Assembly (NCBI RefSeq): GCF_900141895.1
Contig: NZ_FQYT01000006.1
Span: 50,193-114,192 of the forward strand
DNA length: 64,000 nt
From: Parasporobacterium paucivorans DSM 15970
GTDB lineage: Bacteria; Bacillota; Clostridia; Lachnospirales; Lachnospiraceae
Direction of reading: 5' to 3'
The position numbers and the translations under genes are program-made. The notes under the pieces were generated by a model, which ran no database searches, was not told the origin of the DNA, and saw only the letters and a list, made by a program, of their open reading frames with translations. Below are positions 9,658 through 17,764 of the stretch, one piece after another (positions within the stretch are counted from its first letter, which is position 1; the number at the start of each line of letters is the position of its first letter).

Positions 9658-9697
9658 CAGACTGGGACCCGGCGTATGCCGGCCCAGTCTGTTTCTT
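9658..9697 (+). terminator. Hairpin between feoA and feoB (partial terminator or RNA stabiliser)
   Basis: CAGACTGGG (9658-9666) pairs with CCCAGTCTG (9683-9691) around an inner CCGGC/GCCGG stem with a GTAT loop. The following tract, TTTCTTTAT, is broken by a C, so it probably causes partial termination, lowering feoB relative to feoA. Alternatively it protects the feoA mRNA end. Confidence 0.6.
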
Positions 9698-9728
9698 TAT
9701 CCGAAAATTATGCTTACAGGAGGAAATA

Positions 9729-11735
9729 ATGGCCATAACAATTGCATTAGCTGGAAATCCGAACAGTGGAAAGACAACGCTGTTCAATGAATTGACCGGT
9801 TCAAAACAGCACGTAGGCAACTGGCCGGGTGTTACTGTTGATAAAAAAGAGGGGAAATACAAAAAGGATGAAAATGTACTCATACTGGATCTTCCCGGCA
9901 CCTATTCCCTTTCACCCTATTCGGCGGAAGAAATAATTGCAAGAGATTATTTGCTTAAAGAAAAGCCGGATGCAGTAATTAATATTATAGACGGATCAAA
10001 TATTGAAAGAAATCTTTATCTGACGTTACAGATTGCGGAAACCAAAATACCGATGCTGGTAGCCGTAAATATGATGGATGAGGTCAGGGCAAATGGGGAC
10101 AGGATAGATTTTGCCCGGTTGTATGAAGAAACTGGAATCCGTTTCCTGCCTATTGTGGCACGCAGCTACGAGGGCGTGGATGAACTGATGAAAGAAGCCC
10201 TGAAAATTGCCGGGGAACAAAAAAAAGTGGCCGATTTGCCGGTACTGGATGAAACAATCAAAGAGGCAGCGGACAGATTGACCCAGGTGCTTGGCCTGCA
10301 GGATGATGAGAGCCGGCTGTGGAAGGTCCTGAAGGTCCTGGAAGGTGATAAGGAGGCCCTCGGAGAACTGTCGAGGGAGCAGATCGTTCAGGCGAAAAAT
10401 ATTATAGAAGAAACTGAAAATAAAGTCGGGACAGATATGGAAGCCAGACTGGCGGACCTGCATTACAAATATATCGGGTATTTGGCTGCAAGTGCAGTCA
10501 CAAAAAAAAGAGAAGAGCATGCTGAAACCAGGTCCCAGAGAATAGATAAGGTGCTGACAAACAAATATCTGGCTCTGCCGGTTTTTGCGGTAATTATGTA
10601 CCTGCTTTTTGCCATTACTTTCAGTGAAAACTTTCTGTTTATTCACGGACTTCCAAGTCCGGGAATCTGGATGTCGGGGCTGGTGGAAACTGCCTGGACG
10701 TCCCTAACGGCCTTAATATCTTCGGGACTTGGAGCTGCAGGAGCTTCTGCCTGGGTGTTTTCCCTGGTGATTGACGGTATAATGGCGGGTATCGGTGCTG
10801 TGGCAGGATTTCTGCCCCTGGTTCTGGTCTTGTTTGTACTGTTGTCATTTCTGGAAGACAGTGGATATATGTCCAGAGTTGCGTTTGTAATGGATCGGAT
10901 ATTCAGAAAGCTCGGTCTTTCCGGCAGATCCTTTATTCCCCTGTTGATGGGATTTGGGTGTTCGGTGCCGGCAATCATGGCTACGAGGACGCTGGAAAGT
11001 GAGAGAGACCGCAGAATAACCATGATGATAATTCCATTTATGTCTTGCGGTGCGAAACTGCCTGTGTATGCAATGTTTGCAGCCATGCTGTTTGAAGGGT
11101 ATAATAAGACATTGATAGTTTTCAGCATGTACATCCTTGGACTTATAGTTGCGGTTATAAGTGCCACCATTTTGGATAAATTCTTCTTCAAAACAGGAGA
11201 ATCCAATTTTATTATGGAGATGCCCCAGTACAGACTGCCGACTCTGAAGAGCATAGGCATCCATGCCTGGGATAAGATAAAAGATTTTGCGATAAAAGCT
11301 GGAACTGTGATTTTTGTTTCTACAGTATTTATCTGGATCCTGGCTAATTTCAACTTCTCAGGTATGTGTGACATGGAAGACAGTTTCCTGGCGTCCATCG
11401 GGAATGTCATCAGAATAGTCTTCATTCCGCTGGGATTTGGAGACTGGAGGGCAGCCGTAGGCATAATCACCGGGTGGATTGCAAAGGAAAATATCGTGGC
11501 AACCCTTGGACAGCTGCTGGGTTCACAGCAAGAGATGAAAAGCGTATTTACAATGGTTTCAGCATATGCCTACATGGCGTTCAACCTGTTGTGCATGCCT
11601 TGTTTTGCAGCGGTGGGAGCACTTAGAAAAGAGATGGGTTCCTGGAAGTGGACGCTGAGGGCAATAGCCTTTCAAATGATCACAGCCTACATTGTCGCAC
11701 TGATAATAAATGTCGTCGGCAACCTGATATTTTGA
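9729..11735 (+). CDS. feoB: Ferrous iron transporter FeoB
   Basis: Integral membrane Fe2+ transporter with an N-terminal G-protein domain. It has 668 residues. G1 GNPNSGKTT is at 8-16, the G2 region is NWPGVTVDKKEG, G3 is DLPGTYSL and G4 is VNMMD. The second half holds about eight or more membrane segments with the FeoB gate motifs (GFGCSVPAIMATR; SCGAKLPVYAMF). The Cys of GCSVPA is conserved. Ribosome site AGGAGG directly precedes. It lies in an operon with feoA and the small Cys-rich membrane protein. Confidence 0.97.
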   Translation: MAITIALAGNPNSGKTTLFNELTGSKQHVGNWPGVTVDKKEGKYKKDENVLILDLPGTYSLSPYSAEEIIARDYLLKEKPDAVINIIDGSNIERNLYLTLQIAETKIPMLVAVNMMDEVRANGDRIDFARLYEETGIRFLPIVARSYEGVDELMKEALKIAGEQKKVADLPVLDETIKEAADRLTQVLGLQDDESRLWKVLKVLEGDKEALGELSREQIVQAKNIIEETENKVGTDMEARLADLHYKYIGYLAASAVTKKREEHAETRSQRIDKVLTNKYLALPVFAVIMYLLFAITFSENFLFIHGLPSPGIWMSGLVETAWTSLTALISSGLGAAGASAWVFSLVIDGIMAGIGAVAGFLPLVLVLFVLLSFLEDSGYMSRVAFVMDRIFRKLGLSGRSFIPLLMGFGCSVPAIMATRTLESERDRRITMMIIPFMSCGAKLPVYAMFAAMLFEGYNKTLIVFSMYILGLIVAVISATILDKFFFKTGESNFIMEMPQYRLPTLKSIGIHAWDKIKDFAIKAGTVIFVSTVFIWILANFNFSGMCDMEDSFLASIGNVIRIVFIPLGFGDWRAAVGIITGWIAKENIVATLGQLLGSQQEMKSVFTMVSAYAYMAFNLLCMPCFAAVGALRKEMGSWKWTLRAIAFQMITAYIVALIINVVGNLIF

Positions 11736-11757
11736 AGTAGTATAGAAAGGAAGAACT

Positions 11758-11919
11758 ATGATAGATTATATTGTGGCAGGGATAGTAGTATTGATTATTG
11801 CCCTTGCATTCTGGCGTTATTTTAAGAGGCGTAAAAAAGGGGAAGGCGGTTGCGGCTGCAGCGGCTGTACCGGATGTTCCTCTTTCCCCACCTGCAATAA
11901 GGACGAGAAGAAAGAGTAA
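11758..11919 (+). CDS. FeoB-associated Cys-rich membrane protein
   Basis: A 53-residue protein. It has one N-terminal membrane helix (IVAGIVVLIIALAFW, about residues 5-19), a basic stretch (KRRKK), and a Cys-rich tail with five Cys in GCGCSGCTGC and a following PTC. This is the layout of the small FeoB-associated family found in Firmicutes in place of FeoC. ATG at 11758 follows AAGGAAG, 22 bases after feoB. It probably handles Fe2+ or metal on the cytosolic side of the FeoB pore, but its exact function is not established. Confidence 0.9.
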   Translation: MIDYIVAGIVVLIIALAFWRYFKRRKKGEGGCGCSGCTGCSSFPTCNKDEKKE

Positions 11920-11936
11920 GTTAATGCGGAGGAATT

Positions 11937-12293
11937 ATGGCGTATACATATATCATAAAATGCAGGGATGACACTTATTATACAGGTATAGCAAAAGACA
12001 TATATAACAGGATGGAAGAACACTGGACGAAATCGAAAAAATGTGCAAAATATACAAGAGCAAAGGGAATAAAAAGCCTGGAAATACTATGGGAGTCAAA
12101 AAGCATATCGGATGCTGCGAAACTGGAAACCCAGATAAAAAAGCTGACAAGATTGAAAAAAATTGAACTGATTATGAATCCGGATCGATTCGAAAAATAT
12201 TTTGGTCAAAAGCTTGATTGCGCCAACTACTTCAACTGCCCCGGAATTACGTTGGAATACTGTCTGCAACAATGTCAAAATGTGCAAAAGTAA
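11937..12293 (+). CDS. GIY-YIG nuclease-like protein
   Basis: A 118-residue protein of the short GIY-YIG (UPF0213/YhbQ-like) family. The core is YTYIIKCRDDTYYTGIAKDI, so the signature reads YIIKC...YYTGIA instead of strict GIY-YIG. It is followed by the conserved Arg helix (YNRMEEH) and a later Glu (LETQIKKL). The C-terminal 30 residues, beyond the usual domain end, contain four Cys (CANYFNC, EYCLQQC) that could bind metal. A GGAGG site precedes the ATG. It lies just after the feo operon and may be co-transcribed. The cellular role of these proteins is unclear. Confidence 0.85.
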   Translation: MAYTYIIKCRDDTYYTGIAKDIYNRMEEHWTKSKKCAKYTRAKGIKSLEILWESKSISDAAKLETQIKKLTRLKKIELIMNPDRFEKYFGQKLDCANYFNCPGITLEYCLQQCQNVQK

Positions 12294-12317
12294 CAAATGC
12301 TGGTTCTGTGATATTTT

Positions 12318-12346
12318 TTGACATTTTGTGCATGTTATACTATAAT
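12318..12346 (+). promoter_or_regulatory. Consensus promoter for the PucR-type regulator
   Basis: TTGACA (12318-12323) and TATAAT (12341-12346) with 17-base spacing, a perfect sigma-A promoter. The -35 box is half of an inverted repeat, AATGTCAAAA (12271-12280) and TTTTGACATT (12316-12325), which might be an operator or a weak hairpin. Confidence 0.9.
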
Positions 12347-12385
12347 AATTAGCATATAAATAAAACGGAATGCAAGAGGTGTCAT

Positions 12386-13840
12386 ATGAAAATCAGTATG
12401 TGGATTCTGGCTGACTGGCTGAAAAAATACAAGCCTGACATAGATATTAAGAAAGGCGACCTGTGCTTAAAAGACGTTCGTATTTTTTCGCAGGACTGTG
12501 TCATTGAAAACAAGTATGTTTATCTGGGACGTGCCAAAGATTTCTTTTCAAACAAAAAAAATGAAATCATCGTAGTAAACGGTGTTGACCTGATGCTCCT
12601 GCAAAGTACCGATATCGATGAGGTGTTCAACTCGGTTTTATCTGCCTTTGAATTTTACAGTGACTGGTATGAGTCCCAGGTCGAACTGATCAACAAAGGG
12701 TGCAGTCTTGCTGGTATTATTTCCAGAAACCAGCTTCTACTCAAAAGCACGATTGCCGTACTGGATACCAATTACAGGGTTACGGCCATAGTGCCGGAAG
12801 AGACAGACGGGCTGAATGATGAAGGCATCAGTTACATGGTAAATGAAAAATCCCTTCCGATGAACTGGATTATAGATAGCAGGAAACAGGTTCAAAGAAT
12901 GCATGGAAGCAGGGATTCTTTCCTGATTCAGGTAAAGGAAGAGGAGAATCCGTTTATTTTCATGAACCTGTACCTCAGGGGACGACATTATGGATGGCTG
13001 ATGGTCATAACCGGCGGAGATAAGATTCCTGAATTCACAAGACAGCTGAGCGGATACTTTGGACGTTTTATAGAATCCTGGATCCAGAAGAATGAAGAGA
13101 GCATGGATTTGCAGGACTTTTCCAATACAATACGTCGGTATCTGGATGGAGAAGAGAGTCTGATCGGTGAAATCAACAGGTATTTTGAAATTATTGGCTG
13201 GCATTCGGACGAACCAAAGGCTGTCATTGCCTTGTCATCCTCGAATTCATCCTTCAGTCTGACAGAAACTATGATTTCGTTCATATCCAGTTCCATGGAA
13301 AACTGCTATGTAATGGCTTACCAGGATAAGATTCTTATTATCAACAATCTGAAAATTATTCATGATGAAGAATTTTTCAGGATATTGAAGCCATGGATGG
13401 TTAAGGGGAAATTCAGATGCGGCGTAAGCTTTCAGTTTACAGACTTTAAATTTTTACGGCAGAGCTTTCAGCAGACGCAGATAGCGTTAAAATATGGAAA
13501 ACAGAAAGTAGAAGACGTCAACTACTGTAAAGATTATGTCCTTCACTATATTGTTCAGCTGCTGGAAAAAGAAAACAATATGGACATTATCACACACCCG
13601 GCATTGAAACAGCTGATATTGTTTGACTGCAGCAACAATGCGGATTTGTATCACACCTTAAGCAATTATATCAGCAATGACTGCAATCAGATAAAGACGG
13701 CGACGGATTTAAACCTGCACCGCAATTCACTGATTTATCGGATCAAGAAGATTCAGGAGATTACCGGTATTGATTTCAAGGATCCGGCAACAAAGGCACA
13801 TCTGCTGATATCATTCCTGGCTCAAAAAGAAGGCGACTGA
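12386..13840 (+). CDS. PucR-family transcriptional regulator
   Basis: A 484-residue protein with the C-terminal PucR/CdaR helix-turn-helix, seen at about residues 445-480 (TDLNLHRNSLIYRIKKIQEITG). The N-terminal 250 residues have no obvious family match by eye. They resemble the GAF/ligand-binding region of this class. The mid part (about 265-400) looks like the degenerate GGDEF-like module typical of CdaR proteins. ATG at 12386 has AAGAGGTG upstream. It has its own consensus promoter and stands alone, so its target may be itself or a distant locus. The ligand is unknown. Confidence 0.85.
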   Translation: MKISMWILADWLKKYKPDIDIKKGDLCLKDVRIFSQDCVIENKYVYLGRAKDFFSNKKNEIIVVNGVDLMLLQSTDIDEVFNSVLSAFEFYSDWYESQVELINKGCSLAGIISRNQLLLKSTIAVLDTNYRVTAIVPEETDGLNDEGISYMVNEKSLPMNWIIDSRKQVQRMHGSRDSFLIQVKEEENPFIFMNLYLRGRHYGWLMVITGGDKIPEFTRQLSGYFGRFIESWIQKNEESMDLQDFSNTIRRYLDGEESLIGEINRYFEIIGWHSDEPKAVIALSSSNSSFSLTETMISFISSSMENCYVMAYQDKILIINNLKIIHDEEFFRILKPWMVKGKFRCGVSFQFTDFKFLRQSFQQTQIALKYGKQKVEDVNYCKDYVLHYIVQLLEKENNMDIITHPALKQLILFDCSNNADLYHTLSNYISNDCNQIKTATDLNLHRNSLIYRIKKIQEITGIDFKDPATKAHLLISFLAQKEGD

Positions 13841-13912
13841 AAAAGTCCGGACTTAAAGTATGTATGACCGTGCTACAGCCTCTGGAAATTTTCAGGGTAA
13901 GGAGAGGGTGGT

Positions 13913-14980
13913 GTGAAGATGAAGGGGAATTCCAGAATCAGAAAAATTCTATTCACAATGCTGCTTATGCTGCTTCTAGTAACCGCTTCATCCTGTAGGC
14001 CGAGTGGCGGAAAAGACGGTACAACAACCGGAATCCCAACGGAAACAACAGGAGACACCACAACAGAAGCCACAGTTGAATCTTCGACTGAAATCACCAC
14101 GGAAACAAGTGCTGAGACAACGACCCAGCCTTCAACGACCCAGCCTCCGACAACCCAGTCTCCGACAACAGGTTCCCTGACCCCGATTATTTATGTCGGA
14201 CAGGTGCTTAAGATTCCGGCTTCGGGTGGTGCAGTAACTTCATCCCAGGTAGTGAGCGGAGGAGTGATAGCAGCAGACGGAAAACAGATTGCATTGACAT
14301 TTGATGCCGGGTGGCTTTATGACCAGACGGAACCTCTTTTAAATGTATTGGATGCATATGATGTCAAATCCACATTTTTCCTGAGGGGATATTGGGTGAG
14401 CGATCATCCGCAGCTGGCCAAGGAGATTGCCGGCAGGGGACATGAGATAGAGAATCATTCCCTGACACACAGCCATATGACGGCTATGACGGATGTGCAG
14501 ATCCTGAATGAAATGGTCCAGTCAACCGATATTATCCTAAGTACTACCGGTATACGTCCACACCTGTTCCGTCCCCCGTTTGGGGAATATGATGCCAGGA
14601 TGCTGCCGATCCTGGGGGCAGAAGGATATGATTATACAGTTATGTGGACTGTTGACAGTCATGATTGGGCAGAAGAATTAAACGGAGTGGCAATTACGGA
14701 AGCCTACCTGATCAACAGGGTGCTCTCCAATGCGACGGACAATGGAATTGTGCTGATGCATGTTGGAGGCTACCACACAGTGGAAGCATTGCCGGAAATT
14801 ATCACGGGACTGAAGAATGCCGGTTACAGCCTGGTGACGGTGAATGATATGCTTCCGGCGTCATCCGGAGCAGACGGTTATGTTCTGTACACGGTTGTCA
14901 AAGGGGATACACTTTATGCCATTTCCCGGAGGTACGGAATAAGCGTAGAAGAGCTGATAGAATTCAATAATCTGAGATAA
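13913..14980 (+). CDS. LysM polysaccharide deacetylase, probably exported
   Basis: Extracellular NodB-family deacetylase, likely acting on peptidoglycan or another amino-sugar polymer. Residues 8-28 form a signal peptide ending TASSC, so it may be a lipoprotein at Cys28 (the lipobox is weak). A Thr/Ser/Pro-rich linker runs from about 35 to 90. The deacetylase domain (about 120-310) has TFDAG at 129-133, HSLTH at 182-186 and RPPFGEYD. The usual second Asp of TFDDG is Ala. A LysM domain (TVVKGDTLYAISRRYGIS) closes the protein. The start is GTG at 13913 with GGAGAGG spaced for it; ATG at 13919 is an alternative. Confidence 0.88.
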   Translation: MKMKGNSRIRKILFTMLLMLLLVTASSCRPSGGKDGTTTGIPTETTGDTTTEATVESSTEITTETSAETTTQPSTTQPPTTQSPTTGSLTPIIYVGQVLKIPASGGAVTSSQVVSGGVIAADGKQIALTFDAGWLYDQTEPLLNVLDAYDVKSTFFLRGYWVSDHPQLAKEIAGRGHEIENHSLTHSHMTAMTDVQILNEMVQSTDIILSTTGIRPHLFRPPFGEYDARMLPILGAEGYDYTVMWTVDSHDWAEELNGVAITEAYLINRVLSNATDNGIVLMHVGGYHTVEALPEIITGLKNAGYSLVTVNDMLPASSGADGYVLYTVVKGDTLYAISRRYGISVEELIEFNNLR

Positions 14981-14983
14981 TCA

Positions 14984-15026
14984 AAAGCGACAGATACAAA
15001 TTTCATCGTATCTGTCGCTTTTTTTA
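14984..15026. terminator. Bidirectional terminator between deacetylase and pheA
   Basis: A perfect stem of about 14-15 base pairs, from AAAAGCGACAGATAC to GTATCTGTCGCTTTT, with T runs readable from both sides. It ends both the deacetylase transcript and the long minus-strand aromatic operon. Confidence 0.92.
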
Positions 15027-16157
15027 TTCCTTATACCATCCAATTATATGCATATAGAGCGTTTCCTGTTCCAACTGGTACAGAAGATCCAGCGCGGATT
15101 CGTCGGTTGGAGACATGTTGCAGTCAATATGAAATGTATATTCCCATGGCTTTTTTGGTACGGGGCGGCTCAAAATCCTGCTCAGACTTATATCTCTGTC
15201 ACTGAATAGAGAGAGAAGTGCGGAGAGACTTCCCGGTTCATGTGCAAGACGGATGACAAGGGAGCATGTATTGGCATCCTCTGCGATGTAGGGCAGGGCA
15301 CTGAGCAGTACGAAACGCGTCTGGTTATGAACCACGTTGCTGATTTCGGACATGATAAGCTCCAGGCCGTTATTTCTCGCCGCTTCCTCAGAACCAATGG
15401 CAGCCATTAAGAGGCTGTTCCTTTTTTGCACCTCTTTTGCGGCAAAAGCAGTGTTGCCTGAGATTTCGGTTTTCCATCCCATACTTTGGATAAAGGAAGA
15501 ACATTGAGCAAGTGCCTGCGGGTGGGAAATGACCGTTTCTATGGATTCCAGGCTGCTGCCCTTTACTCCCATCAGGTGGTGCCTGATTTCTATGCCGGTA
15601 GTCTCGGTGATGTACAGCTTGTTGCTATCCAATAACCCATATACTTCATCCACAGTTCCAGCAGTGCTGTTTTCCAAAGGAAGTACGGCAGCATCCACAT
15701 TTCCTTCTATAACCTGGGTACACGCGGATTCAAAGGTGGGAAATGTAATAATAGCAGAATCGGGATGCAGATTTTTGGCGGCTTTATATGAATAAGATCC
15801 AGTGTTTCCCTGGGTCGCAATAGTCAATATGGATGGCCTTTCCTTTTGTGATTGTAAAATCTGAAGGCCAAGCTTCCAATACGGATCATCTTTTCTTGCC
15901 ATATGATACTGCTTCTCCCGGGACAGCCTCATAACGGTTTTCAAAAATGGCTTTCCTACATTGCGGATATCGTCATCTATATCATCGAGAGCGGCTATTT
16001 TCTGATTTTCCTGTTGAAGCATGTATATAGGTGCAAGAGTTCCTTTTTTTGCCCTGTAAATCGATTCAGACAGTTTCTGGCGTTTTTTTAGCAGGGAAAG
16101 CATTTCGTCATCAATTTCATTCAGGGATTCTCTGATATTGTTCAATTCAGGATTCAT
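15024..16157 (-). CDS. pheA: Chorismate mutase / prephenate dehydratase (P-protein)
   Basis: Bifunctional enzyme turning chorismate to prephenate and then phenylpyruvate. It has 377 residues. An AroQ-type chorismate mutase helix bundle (LNEIDDEMLSLLKKRQKLSE) covers about 1-85. The prephenate dehydratase domain (about 105-280) carries QTRFVLL near its end. A C-terminal ACT domain (about 285-370) should give Phe feedback inhibition. I chose the ATG at 16157 because AAAGGAG precedes it. The frame is open further upstream, but that part is a shadow of aroQ. It is the last gene of the T-box operon and overlaps aroQ by 11 bases. Confidence 0.95.
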   Translation of the reverse strand: MNPELNNIRESLNEIDDEMLSLLKKRQKLSESIYRAKKGTLAPIYMLQQENQKIAALDDIDDDIRNVGKPFLKTVMRLSREKQYHMARKDDPYWKLGLQILQSQKERPSILTIATQGNTGSYSYKAAKNLHPDSAIITFPTFESACTQVIEGNVDAAVLPLENSTAGTVDEVYGLLDSNKLYITETTGIEIRHHLMGVKGSSLESIETVISHPQALAQCSSFIQSMGWKTEISGNTAFAAKEVQKRNSLLMAAIGSEEAARNNGLELIMSEISNVVHNQTRFVLLSALPYIAEDANTCSLVIRLAHEPGSLSALLSLFSDRDISLSRILSRPVPKKPWEYTFHIDCNMSPTDESALDLLYQLEQETLYMHIIGWYKE

Positions 16158-16656
16158 GGTTTTTCTCCTTTTCATGATATATTCCATCGGTACGCCCATC
16201 CCGCACCTCCTGCAAGCTTCCGTCGATAAGCCCGATGCACTGGATGATGGCATAATGATAGCTCTTAATGCCCAGTCCGGAAATCTGCCCGCTGCAGGCA
16301 GGCCGAATGACGGAAATTTTGCGGAATTCTTCCCGGACATGGATATCTGAGATATGAAGTTCCACACAGGGAAAGGAACAGAGTTTCAGTGCATCCAATA
16401 GAGCATAACTGTAATGGGTGAAGGCCCCTGCGTTGATAATAAGCCCGTCAAAAGCACCCAGGGAGGAATGGATTTTATCAATGAGGCTTCCCTCGTGATT
16501 TGACTGGAAATCCTCCACTGTAAACCCATAAAGTCCTGCTGTCCGTCTGGCTTCTCCGATAGCATCTTCCAGGGTGAAGTGTCCGTAATGTTCTTTTTCC
16601 CTCTTTCCAAGCATATTGAGGTTTGGACCGTTGATTAAAAGGATTTTTTTATGCAT
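16147..16656 (-). CDS. aroQ: 3-dehydroquinate dehydratase, type II
   Basis: Third step of the shikimate pathway: dehydration of 3-dehydroquinate. The fold markers are INGPNLNMLGKRE at the N-terminus with the active-site Tyr in EHYG, NAGAFTHYSYALLDAL, and ELHISDIHVREEFR. It has 169 residues, about 20 longer than usual, with the extra residues (ending in GIYHEKEKNHES) at the C-terminus over the pheA ribosome site. GGAGGC precedes the ATG at 16656. The start overlaps aroC by 8 bases. Confidence 0.95.
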   Translation of the reverse strand: MHKKILLINGPNLNMLGKREKEHYGHFTLEDAIGEARRTAGLYGFTVEDFQSNHEGSLIDKIHSSLGAFDGLIINAGAFTHYSYALLDALKLCSFPCVELHISDIHVREEFRKISVIRPACSGQISGLGIKSYHYAIIQCIGLIDGSLQEVRDGRTDGIYHEKEKNHES

Positions 16657-17764
16657 TTCTGCCTCCAAACCATCCGGAACCCATGAGGCTGTCCAGGATA
16701 ACGATTGCCGCTGCCGCTTCCGCAACAGGAACAGCACGGGGAACGATGCAGGGATCGTGTCGCCCTTTAATTACCAGTTTAGCATCGGTTTTATCGGAAA
16801 GGCGGATGCTGTCCTGCTCCAGACTGATGGAAGGGGTTGGCTTGATACCAAGCTGAAATACAACAGGCATGCCGTTGGAAATACCGCCATCCACACCTCC
16901 GGAATGGTTTGTCTTATATGTTATATGGCGCTGGCCGCCTTCGTCCGAATAAAAAGGGGAATCATTATTTTCGGATCCGCGGCGGCGGCAGATATCGAAT
17001 CCGGATCCAAAGGATAAGGCCTTTACGGCAGGAATGGCATACAGCATGGAAGCAAGCCTGGGCTCCAGCCCCCCAAACATGGGATCGCCGATGCCGGCTG
17101 GAAGTCCTGTAATAAAGCACTCCACAATTCCTCCAACGGAATCCAGTTCCATCCGTGCCTTTTCAACAGCATCTATCATAGAGCTTCCGGCCGAATCATC
17201 CAGAGTGGGAAAGGATTTGAGCCTGAGCTGAGACAGCTCCTGCATCGGAGGCCTGGCCGGGTCCAGAGGAACATCTTCAATACCGGCGATTTCTTTTATC
17301 CTTGCATATATTTGAATTCCCTGTTTTTCAAGTATCTGAAGGCTGACCGCCCCGGCAAAGCACAGGGGAGCCGTCAGACGCCCGGAAAAATGACCGCCGC
17401 CCCGGATATCATTAAAACCTTTATAACGTATGCTTCCGGTCAGGTCCCCGTGGCCGGGACGGGGTACCTGGACTAAATTCCCGTAATCCGAAGAATGCGT
17501 ATCGGAATTTCTGATGACAGCGGTCAGTGGAGTTCCGGTGGTGCATTCGTGATAAAACCCGGAAAGAATTTCCGGAGTGTCCTCCTCTTTTCGAGGAGTG
17601 GACCAGGGGGTGCGTCCTGGTGCCCTTCGCAGCATGAAAGCCCTGATGGCGTCGATATCAAGCTTTATCCCGGGTGGGGGGCTGTCTACAACGACTCCGA
17701 TGCCCTTCCCGTGTGATTCTCCAAAAATACTTATGTGAAGCTGATTGCCCCAAAATGAACTCAT
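16649..17764 (-). CDS. aroC: Chorismate synthase
   Basis: FMNH2-dependent enzyme that converts 5-enolpyruvylshikimate-3-phosphate to chorismate. It has 371 residues, the normal length. Signatures visible are the start WGNQLHISIFGESHGKGIG, the RRAPGR motif, GDLTGSIRYKGFNDIRGGGHFSGR, and near the C-terminus the FQLGIKPTPSI and RHDPCIVPRAVPVAEAA segments. The ATG is in an ATGA overlap with the stop of the aroB-aroA fusion, so the two are translationally coupled. Confidence 0.97.
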   Translation of the reverse strand: MSSFWGNQLHISIFGESHGKGIGVVVDSPPPGIKLDIDAIRAFMLRRAPGRTPWSTPRKEEDTPEILSGFYHECTTGTPLTAVIRNSDTHSSDYGNLVQVPRPGHGDLTGSIRYKGFNDIRGGGHFSGRLTAPLCFAGAVSLQILEKQGIQIYARIKEIAGIEDVPLDPARPPMQELSQLRLKSFPTLDDSAGSSMIDAVEKARMELDSVGGIVECFITGLPAGIGDPMFGGLEPRLASMLYAIPAVKALSFGSGFDICRRRGSENNDSPFYSDEGGQRHITYKTNHSGGVDGGISNGMPVVFQLGIKPTPSISLEQDSIRLSDKTDAKLVIKGRHDPCIVPRAVPVAEAAAAIVILDSLMGSGWFGGRNA

